Positions 48,355 through 57,800 of a DNA stretch of 64,000 nt are shown here, in pieces. A program made the translations under genes and the position numbers. The notes beneath the pieces were generated by a model, which saw nothing but the letters and a program-made list of their open reading frames with translations, was not told where the DNA came from and ran no database searches. The stretch's first letter is position 1; the number at the start of each line of letters is the position of its first letter. The stretch spans positions 7,257 to 71,256 of the forward strand of contig NW_019775849.1 in the NCBI RefSeq assembly GCF_001039355.2, written 5' to 3'. This stretch comes from Lingula anatina. Its lineage: Eukaryota; Brachiopoda; Lingulata; Lingulida; Lingulidae.

Positions 48355-50798
48355 TCACAATAAATGGAGAGTGGCCCTGGACACAGTGCAACTTCCTAGT
48401 TCCAGGGATGCCCTTGCCTCCTGTTCTATCTGGCCTGCATCTGACCTTTTCTTAGGAGAAATTGGCTGATCACTGTCAAGCTGATAGAGGCATTTTCTTA
48501 CATAGTTCCAACTGACATTCAGCATTTTGCGAAGATCTGCTATTTTCATTCCTCTGTTGCAGTCTAGGAAAAAGCGGCAGTAGTCTGCTTTTGTTTGAAG
48601 TTTTGCTTTCTTTCTGCTCGCCTTGGTCTCCTCAAACTTCTTCTGCATTTCTTTGTGGTAGTTTTCTCTGGCATGCATGCCTTTTCTTTCTTTAGTAATG
48701 TACAGCCCTTTCGAATCCAGCGCCTCTCTCCTTCTTGGTGAGGTAACACTGATAAGGAACTTTGCAACATCCGCGTCCTTGGAAGGTGATTTTGGCATAA
48801 CCTGTTTCACTCTCCTGACAGTTTTTGCCTTAGTGCTTCGGTTTAGGAATCCTTTTGATGAGGCAGGTTTTACAGATTCATTTTCTTTGTTTGCTGGCTT
48901 GGACATAGTTTCCAAAACTGCTGCATCTGTTTTAGTATGCACCCTCTTGCGTCTTTTCAAGTTGATTGCAGCTCTCTTCTGAGGGGTCAAAGCAGATCTA
49001 TATTTTCTTTTTCTTTCTCTTTTTTTTCGCTTTGCTGCTAACGAATTTCTTGTATTAACAGTTGGATTGGCATTTACTGGTTCTCCTTTCTCTTTTTTTT
49101 TTCTGGCGGTGTTTCTGTACCCGAAGCCTATTCTTTTTCTTGTCTGCTTTTTTCTTTTCCTCAGACCTGTTAGCCCTGTATTCTTTTGCCTTTTTTCTCT
49201 GTTTTTCTAGGTATTTGGCATAATGTACCTCTGCCTGTAACTTCTCTCTATATCTGCGCATTCTCTTTGCAGAAGGTGTAATGTTATCACTCGTGCCAGG
49301 TGAGGCCAGTGGTGCCTCTGATGTTTGGCTATCAATGTCTGAGTATATGCGCCTTTTTCTGATGTACAATTTGGCTGAAACTCTGAGTGGGGTCTTGTCA
49401 GGCTCAGCTAAAATAGACATAGAAAGGAATAATAAATATTACTAGACTGCAACTGGCTGAAGCCAGTGGCGGAGGATTCCCCTGCAAAATAGAGGTGGAA
49501 TGACCTTGAAGAAAAAGGTAAATTACAAGGCCATGTGCTTAATCTGATCCCATATTCTGAAAGAGCATATGTGGATTAGGGGAGGTGGGTCAACAATACA
49601 TCAGTTTTAGCCCCAGTGAATATGTCACCTTAAAATGTCCAAATTGAAGGTCAAGGTCAAATTTGACATTTTATTTGGGGGTGTTGGTTATCTGTTTGGG
49701 GTAGTTTACTATAGCATGTTATCACAAAAAATCAATATATCATGGAGAAATTGACAAAGTCACTGTTTGTGAAAATATTAATATTTAAAAATCTATATTA
49801 AAAAATCTAATCAGTCAATTGTCAATATTATTAGCGACTGCACTGGATAGATATCCAGGGCAACTTTTTACATCATCCTTGTGGCTCTGTGACATCTGTT
49901 TTACCCCCTGCCGAGTGTCAACTACTTGGAGCATATCAGGCAATAGGTTGACCTTGACCTGACCTACTTTCCTAAAATTGGGTCACATGGTAAACAATCA
50001 TTGTGTGACCTCACCTATGAAAGGATTTGTCAAAATGTTGACTATTTTAGGAGATATTGCATTTTGAAATTTGCCAAATTTTCACTTTAAAAGGCTCTGT
50101 GACCTTGAAAATTAGGTCAAGGTCAAAAAAATTGGGTGGACCGGAATAACTTTTCATAGGCTATCAGTATGAATTTTTTCAGAATTTTAGAAAGAAATTT
50201 TTTGACGAAAAATAAGAAGAAGAAGAAGAAGAAGAACAGGAAAAACAATAGTATTCCCCTATGAAGAATCCTAATAATATAATGCAAAAATAGACAGTCA
50301 TGAAACACAAGTTAAACTGGGGATATTGCATTTAATCCCGCAAGAAAACGCAGTAGATACTCCAGCGCAGTAGACTACTGCAATCATTATGCAAACCGCA
50401 GTAGACTACTGCAATCATACTGCAAACATGCTTCAAATCTGCTTCGATTTGGGAGCTAATTAGCATATTTGAAACATGCTTCTATCATGCTGCTAATCTA
50501 CTGCATTAATGCTCTTCTCTGTACAAACCTATATACTTTTTGGAGTAGAATTGCAGTAGACTATGCTGCATTTCTACTGCAAATATGCTCTACACCACTA
50601 CTGCGTTAATGCTTTTTTGCTACTTCGATACTACTGCATTTTCTTATTCAGTTATAATTATATATTATACACAGAGAGCTAAAGGTAGAGTTTTAGACTG
50701 GTACTGGTGGAAAAGAAAGTCAAAAACTATGGCATGAAATATGTACACAATAAAAAGCAGCATGAAATCTTACCTGAACTACAGTTGTCCTCAGCCAT
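48355..50798 (-). CDS. Basic (Lys/Arg-rich) protein gene, two exons
   Basis: Exon 1 is 50798-50774 (MAEDNCSS plus one base) and exon 2 is 49408-48355; donor gtaaga and acceptor ctattttag join in phase as SSA-EPDKTPLRV. Exon 2 encodes a strongly basic coiled stretch (KRMRRYREKLQAEVHYAKYL, EEKKKADKKKNRLRVQKHRQ), then KRAAINLKRRKR and a C-terminal region with SRKKAKLQTKADYCRFF and MKIADLRKMLNVSWNYVRKCL, possibly a DNA-binding helical domain. The frame shifts by one base in a run of ten A residues at about 49092-49101, so either the gene is disrupted or the homopolymer is miscounted. Similar RRxRE..K basic proteins are widespread in invertebrate and fish genomes, often multicopy and transposon-associated; their function is unknown. 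A family Y MITE sits in the intron. Confidence 0.6.
50215..50236. repeat. (GAA)n microsatellite
   Basis: About seven gaa units in the intron of the basic-protein gene. The poly-Phe minus-strand ORF here is an artefact of it. Confidence 0.85.
50339..50648. mobile_element. MITE family Y, copy 2 (inverted)
   Basis: Reverse-complement copy of 44846-45163: starts cgcaagaaaacgcagtagat and ends ctactgcattttcttat. The tract gcttcaaatctgcttcgatttgg matches the other copy's complement. Confidence 0.8.
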
Positions 50799-50938
50799 CA
50801 CTGGGGGTATGCTTGTATAGATTCAGCTTTGAGTTGAAAAAATACTACCTGTGAAAAGATTTTTAGACTTTTAAAAATTCATGCTAAAAGTGAAAAAATT
50901 AAAGATAAAAATGCATTGTCTAAAAAGAAAATTCATTA

Positions 50939-51094
50939 TTAATCTATTCGTAAGTAATTCTCAAATCGCATTAAACATTTTAGACAAATTAGTACGCCGG
51001 GATTCCAAGGTGGGCAAACCATTGCTTCATTTATGTGTGTTAAGGGTAAAATAAAAGATCTAGTATTCCTTCCGTTCTGTAGGCACATTTCGTT
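50939..51094 (+). promoter_or_regulatory. Shared upstream region of the GBP duplication
   Basis: This 150-base stretch matches 27522-27676 upstream of copy 1 (attagtacgccgggatt, aagatctagtattcc, ttctgtag). It marks the left border of the duplicated unit. It is either promoter/5' UTR or an intron ending in the acceptor ttctgtag just before the ATG. Confidence 0.5.
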
Positions 51095-52555
51095 ATGGAC
51101 AAACCAATGCCCTTGATCACAGCATGTGGTGACGGACGCAAGTTTACTATCAACGAAGAAGCCAAAACATGCTTGCTGAACATAGACAAACCAATGTCCG
51201 TAGTCGCCATCGTCTGCAAATACCGCTCGGGCAAGTCGTATGTGATGAACAGGCTTAACGGCAAGAACTCTGGATTCGACCTGACCAGCACGGTCCAGTC
51301 TAAAACCAATGGGATCTGGATCTGGGTCCGGCCCCACCCAAGGGATAGCAACAGGTGTCTGTTGTTGATTGACACCGAGGGCCTCTATGACGTGGAAAAG
51401 GGGGACTCGACTTACGACATTCAACTCTTCACTCATACTGTTCTCCTGTGCAACTGCTTCGTCTACAACAGTCAAGGCGCCATTGATGACGATGCCATCA
51501 GAAAATCGCAGTATCCTTTAATACATGTATAAAAAGAACAATATGAAACAGCAAAGGAAAAAATGCATGTGCTTAATTGTGTATACTTGTTTTAAGCATA
51601 TTGCCTAATGTCTAATTCATGCAAATACTTTCGATACAAATCATATTTTCCTTGAATACCTTAAATAGCAGCTTGGTTGCAGAATTGGCAGGGCATATTA
51701 AAGTACAAGCCGGCAGCGAGGAAACAGGGGAATCATTCAGCAAGTACTTTCCACAATTCAGATGGGTTGTACGTGACTTAGCCCTTCAGCTTAAAATCGA
51801 CGGAAGAGCAGGCAATCCTTACGAGTACCTTGAGCGTTCCTTGCAATGTAGAAAAGTGAAGAACAGGGCCATGATTAATTCCAACGTCCCTAGGGAATGC
51901 ATCCGGGCGTTCTTCATCCATAGAAAGCGCTTTGTTCTCCAGAAACCAGTCGAGGATGATGCGTTGCTCCATCGCTTGGACCAAGCCAAAGATAGCGATA
52001 TTAGGGCAGGGTTTCTGAGAGACGCTCTGAAGTTTTGTGAGGCGGTCTGGACTGGCGTGGATGGTTTTACAGTACAGGGGAATACAAGAAACGGCAGAAG
52101 TACGTACTTCGTTCTTTATTTTGTTAATGTTGTCTATCTGTCTGTTTGACATTGTTGAGTTCGTGTACGTGCAATAAAATGTGTCAATGTGACAATATTT
52201 TCCATTGTTATATTATATGGTTCATGGTTTTACAAGCAACATTAATTCCTGGTCTTAAAGTGCAATATGTAAACTAGATAAATACAGGTGTAGATTTCGC
52301 CAAATGACTTATAATCTATTTGGTGCGGGTCTTGATTTAGTCATACTTTATTCTTTCAAAGGGTACGTATCTTTGGCAGAACCACACGTGCAAGCTATCA
52401 AATGTCGTGCCTTGCCTTGTATTGGTATCTTGATCCAGGTTACCGAGTTACCGAGGCCTTGTGGAGAGTTAATCAAACACTACAAGAAAAATCACCCTGA
52501 TTATCAGAGCATAGCTGTATTTGGTACCGAAGTGGATTTTCTAGAGCCATTCCAA
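51095..52555 (+). CDS. Guanylate-binding protein (GBP)-like GTPase, copy 2
   Basis: Exons 51095-51510, 51669-52099 and 52362-52555 join in phase, at the same borders as copy 1. The G domain is better kept than in copy 1: P-loop KYRSGKSYVMNRL retains the catalytic Arg, DTEGLYDVEKGD is intact, FVYNSQG is present, and the guanine-cap VRDLALQL is canonical. The first P-loop glycine is replaced by Cys (VCKYRSGKS), which is unusual. Exon 2 ends with the complete FVLQKPVEDDALLHRLDQA..FCEAVW segment that copy 1 lacks. Exon 3 starts the helical domain (HVQAIKCRALPCIG) but lacks about 30 codons relative to copy 1. GBPs bind and hydrolyse GTP on membranes during cell-autonomous immunity. The remaining C-terminal helices are not clearly seen. 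Confidence 0.82.
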
Positions 52556-53024
52556 GTAAGAACCTTGCCAACAAGATCCACAGCTGGAAAAGATTTTGAA
52601 CAACAAGCTTTGTTGGGAAAGTCATTAAAAAAGAAACAGTGGCAATATCAAGTACGTTTCGACATGGTGACAAGCTGCGTAGAAACGATACATGTAGAAA
52701 CGTTGAAGGAAGTCATGGACTATGTGTCATCAAGAACATTTATGTACTCTGCACTCTCTGAGTGTTCGATACCAGACTCCCAATTTGAACTCAAAATATA
52801 CAAAAGAGCATGCACATATTCCAAGTACCCTGACTTGCAACTTAAAAAGGATAGGGAGGAAGACATCCTTGGCCTCACCCCACATACAGAGTTCTCCCAG
52901 GCTGTTCTGAATCAGTGCTCTCTCGTAGATAACACGCTACTCTTTCAACTGGACCAAGCGTGCGTGGCTCGGAGGTTTTTAAAGGCAAGCATGTGTGACT
53001 TTCAAGAGCCGGGAAACGCCATAA
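52556..53024 (+). CDS. Open extension after GBP copy 2, possible extra exon
   Basis: After the conserved donor (gtaaga at 52556) the same frame stays open for 156 more codons to a strong donor at 53025 (gtaagt). The protein includes FDMVTSCVETIHVETLKEVM, FELKIYKRACTYSKYPDLQL and CSLVDNTLLFQLDQACVARR. The last two echo GBP exon 2 (LALQLKIDGRAG.PYEY; DDALLHRLDQA..FL), and the donor context (aacgccataa/gtaagt) resembles exon 2's (aacggcagaa/gta). It may be a diverged duplicate of GBP exon 2, or an intron-retained extension. Function unknown. Confidence 0.4.
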
Positions 53025-53311
53025 GTAAGTAGAAGAGAAAGTGCCTAAAAATGTTATGTACTAAGATAAACAAAGACATTGGGAAAGTCATGATTTGTTA
53101 TAACGGCGGTAGTAACAATAGATTGTTTTGGTGGTGTGTCAGTTTTGTATTATTGAGGCGACATTTATGAAGACAGGTGCGCACAGATACAAAATTTTCT
53201 TTCAGTCATCGGTTTTCGGCTATTGTAAACACACAACCATTGTTCTGTGTGCAATATTTAAAGGTTGCGATTATCCATAGTTATACAATTGTTGATTTTT
53301 TTACTTTATAG

Positions 53312-54600
53312 TCAATTGTAATTATGAGTGACGATAACGCTCTCCTTGCCCGAGTATATCAGAAATGGCAGTCCTTCGAATAGAAGTCCGGGGTCACATA
53401 TGCTTAGTACTGGTCAAGGTAGGGAAGAAGTATTTGGGAGAGCATGTGACGAATGTCACTTGCACAAAAGAGTGTTATTCTACGACCTACCATTCCTGTT
53501 ACCCTGGAGTCTTTTTTTGTTTTGTATGGACGTCAAATTGTTGCCGAAAAGGACCGACGATTATATACTGGTATAGCACAGAAAGTGAGCAGAATTTGTC
53601 CGTCCAGTCATCATTATTCGGGAATTAAAAAAGGATATCCTATGGCATTTCTTTGAAATATACTTTTTGAAATTATATGATGTCATTTGCCGGGTACATA
53701 TATTGGAAATAGTTTGACATCCCTACTTGCATTGTAAGAATAATCAAAGCAAACTCTTGAGACATAAGTATAGAAATTACTTTGCTTCATAATTATCCCT
53801 ATACAATAGTGTAAGAGAGCATTCACATCGAGAAGAGCCGAGGTCTAGCAAGGCCGAGACCTAAATATGGCGGACCTACATGAAAGGAAGACCGTGTAAT
53901 CCTTTGATGGTCTCTCAATGACATTCATATTTAGGTCTCGGCCTTGCTAGACCTCGGCTCTCCTCGATGTGAATGCTCTCTAATTGGTTAAAGCAAATTG
54001 TTGGTCTTTAAAGGCTTCATTATTGTGTACTGGAGGGGTGAGGGTAACGGATTTGTTCGGATAATATTTTTTGCACGCCCAGGGACTAAGCGGCAATGGT
54101 CCATCCGCGTTGCACGAGGTCTCTAGGCCGAGACGTCACGGCGATGTCCTTATGGTTCCAAAGGGTTGACTGGGAGGTTCGTCCTGGAGCGCTTACGCAA
54201 ACGTATTGTATTTATTTGCAGTGTTCCTATTCCATTTTCAGAAAGTGTGACCCATTTGTCCTTGAAATTAAGGTCAAAGGTTATATCCAAGGACATATTT
54301 GAAATCTCCACATATGACTTTCGGTCAGCCATTTATATAAATTTTTCCCACAATTCCTTCGGTTTTGCAAATTTTGGACAAGGGTACATTGCGACGTGTG
54401 GCACAGATAAAGCCCAAATTTCACTTGGATCGAGTTGAGATTATATGTGACCTACATACAAAAGATGGATACAGGAGCTCTTATTGTTTAGGAGGAGAAG
54501 TGGTAACGGTGACGTGGCGGCGGACGATCCCGGTCGGGACTAAAACCATGTGTACCGCCAGCGCCGTACTGGTGGTACTACGTACAGGATAACCTTCCAT
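53312..54600 (+). other. Unresolved coding-like stretches
   Basis: Several frames are open but not joinable: a Cys-rich piece (TNVTCTKECYSTTYHSCYPG) at 53365-53628, a hydrophobic start (RIVFICSVPIPFSES) at 54166-54438, and KPKFHLDRVEIICDLHTKDG..VTVTWRRT at 54365-54592. They could be exons of a secreted or membrane protein, or the tail of GBP copy 2. I could not fix exon borders. A MITE sits in the middle (53815-53980). Confidence 0.25.
53815..53980. mobile_element. 166-bp MITE with TAA target duplication
   Basis: Near-perfect inverted arms (gagagcattcacatcga..gaggtctagcaaggccgaga) of about 55 bases surround a core with atggcggacctacatgaaag. Flanks are taa at 53812-53814 and 53981-53983. The 3-bp TAA target fits the PIF/Harbinger-type preference. 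The core is shared with the repeat at 6845-6895. Confidence 0.85.
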
Positions 54601-54829
54601 TTGTATATTTGCACTCTTGATTGACATGGTTACCGCACTTTTAATTCCCCTTGTTTTTTGTTTACTGATTGTCACTGCACAGCTGTATATCGCTTTTAAT
54701 AATAATTTTTATTCCAGATACCGTCTGTAACTGGTCATATTACTATAATAATAATTTAAACTTTATCAAGTATTAAATGCTATCGACATTTTCATCTATT
54801 CAGACCGCAGTCTCGAGACAAACTTGGGA

Positions 54830-57800
54830 ATGGACCTGATGGCATACCAAATGTTCTTGATCTTTCTTATTTGGCAAGGAATTATCTATCAATCCACGCT
54901 GAAACTGACTTTATTCAAAGGTTAGTATCAACATTAGAATGACTGTGAATGATTAGGGCCTGATGTCGGTTCTTTCATATAATTTGAATAATGAAGAGTA
55001 ATATAAATCTACTTATTATACTTCTTTAAGTGGCCACATGAAACAGTCTCCATCTCATAGACACTTAGACCCCATTCCCAGAGATCGACCTAACTCCCTG
55101 GGGGTTCACGCTAAATAGCTGTCAGCCGAGCGGGCACGAAAGTTAATTACCCCCATACAGCTTGTAATAGGCGGGGCGGACATTTCAGCTGGATCATCTG
55201 ACAGTAATCTAGTGAGACTGCCCACGGGGATAGATCGATCTAATATCTATGGGAATGCGCCCTTATAATCATTAAGGCACTGTCACATCTAGCGAAAGCT
55301 ATAGCACCAACTTATAAGCAAAAATGCCCACACACAGACAAATGCAAAGCAGTTCGTTAGAATTACATGTACGTAGTATACGCCTCAGGTACACAGGCAA
55401 ACGTTGGTCTATATTAGCATACCCGGAGGGAGATAAAATATTTTAAGCATTAAAAACAATTTTATACGCTGCTTTAATCTTCCCTTCAGATCGCTGGAAA
55501 CGTTGTTTCGTATGCTCGGAGTTTGCGTATAATCGATTTCACATGCGACACTCACACGAACTGTTTTGCGCTTTATGTGACAGGGCCTTTACATAAATTA
55601 TTTTCAGGTCACAACATATATTTGATGTTGAAATGACATATAAATGACACTTTAAGCCCGTCGAGTTGCAATTGGTTTCAATATGAATTTTCATTTCAAT
55701 TTAAGGACCGATAATAATCACTGTATACCTACCGCTCTGCACCATTTTGAGTTTCGAAGTGACATACATACTGTTGGTGATTGGTGGAGTCGAATTAAAT
55801 CCAGGACCAAATACAAACCAAGGTATGTGTCATATTAATTATTTTCTTGTGACATGGAACGATTCACCCCAATAACAATCATCCGCGATAGACCAAAGCC
55901 TTGCGACTTAGCGTACAGTCAACAGATATTTCACGGAGTTTGAAATCAAAGGGGTTGTAGTGACTGGCGGGTTAGACCCATCGATAGCTCGATGGAAGAG
56001 CACTCGCATAATGAGAGAGCGTCCCGGTCGGAGTATTGGGGTTTATTATACATGTATGGGACGAATGGCATCTGTACAAAGTAATGGAGAACGGACTGCG
56101 GTTCCTAGCGGACTACCATTCCTGTTACACCGTGTTCAATCCCCAGTCGAGTCAGCTGGGGTATTTTCTCCAAACCGCTTCAGTGTCATAGGCCTACATT
56201 TAAATATTATCAGGCCAGCCAGAGATGTTAGACGGCGAAAGGATTCTTCTATGGGCATATTCTGGTGGTTTTCTCTTATATTTTAATTATCCAATTAAAC
56301 AAAAAGTTTTAACCAAGCTCACTCAGTTTTGACGCTACTGGGGGGATAATCACCAGTAGCTTCCAAGTTTTTATCCTTTCATAATTGGAAATAATTTGAA
56401 CAGCACTAATGCACTATAAACATTCTATTCGTCTTTATTTTTGAATGAAAGCTGAAATCTTTATAAGGTATCAAAATCTAAAAATAATTTTGACTCTGAT
56501 GTTAAATGAAGTTCATGGTGTCCTTTTGCAGAAAATAATATAAATTTTAAAAGTAATGTTTTCATTTGAGGGACATCAGATATCACAATACAAAGTATGA
56601 TAAAAAATCAGAATTGAATGAACATTTTTCTGTCATTAATTACTTTTAATTCTTAAACACAATGCAAAATAAAAGATGCTATAAACTTGTTAAGTTTAAA
56701 TCCACATTTTACATGTATTTCTACCTGTAAGGTATGTTAGATAGGAGTTATAAAACTTTTTGATGTAAACTGTTAAGTTGTATTCTGAATATAAACATTT
56801 GTAGGCCTACAGTAAAAGAAATAGGAATTTCAATGATATAAAGCTTGAAAGCAAATGTAACAGTAATGTCAGAAAAATAAAAACACTGAATCCGTAACAA
56901 AAATTCAATTGCTGTTTTTTTTTTTTTTTACTTATAATTGCTGTAAATTTATAATTGAGCATGTGTTGATAGATTTTACTCTGCAAACAGCTCCACCTGC
57001 TCGTTTCTTCCAGTTCATATATGTTCATTGATAGGCCTTCTTGTATCATATCCTCTGTTTAAAGTGTGCAACATACATCACAAAAGAAAATGTAATAGTT
57101 ATCTGTTCCAGTAGCATTTTATTGCCATTTACGCACTTCATAGCAGAATAATTAAAAGGTTTATTGAGTAGGTAAACTTTGTAATCCTGTCTGTGATCTC
57201 AATTCTCTCTGCGGCTACATAGGTAAAAAAAATCACTAGACAAAATAGTTCAAATTATCAAAATGGCAAGTACATGTAATTTACTAATAAATTGTCATCA
57301 GAGCCCTCTTTCGGCTCCCACTTTCAAAGACAAAGACAAATACAAGCATGCCTGTGAAGATCGTATCTGTTTTAGTTTTAATTTCTATATGGACACCAAC
57401 AGATAAGATAACTTTCTTCCAATTAAACTACCTGAAAGGGCTCTTTGATTGTTTGAAGATCCAGGTAAGCTCTCTTCAATCGCTGTCAGTGGAGATTCCA
57501 GAGATACAGCCGATAACAAAGCAGTAGGCCTACTGAAAAACTCCAAACCTGAAAAACGATCAAAACAGTATAAAAGGGAGGACAACAAGACACTGGACTG
57601 GGTCTTCCCAACTGCTCACATTAGGCCACACTTTTTTATTTTTATGGATGACATCCTCCGGNTTTAAGATTTAAAACAATATTGTGTATATCTCTAAAGT
57701 TAACATTTTATATTGAATGCGAATAATATACTAATAAAAAAGGCGTAGGGGACACCCGCTATATAAGGCGCAAAAGTTTGAAATATGACCATGCACTGTT

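Noticed and set aside
50123-50308. Minus-strand ORF with a poly-Phe run
   Set aside because: Produced by the (GAA)n microsatellite.
55706-55822. Alternative frame of the 2A exon (reads SDIHTVGDWWSRIKSRTKY)
   Set aside because: It is open and protein-like, but the NPGP frame is supported by the 2A motif and by matching phases on both neighbouring exons.
55960-56040. A functional tRNA gene
   Set aside because: The box A is good, but the box B is degraded and the cloverleaf cannot be completed, so a tRNA-derived SINE fits better.
57385-57667. Possible extra exon of the ligase gene
   Set aside because: Adjacent gt/ag dinucleotides do not give a phase that fits both neighbours, and the peptide has no ATP-grasp character.
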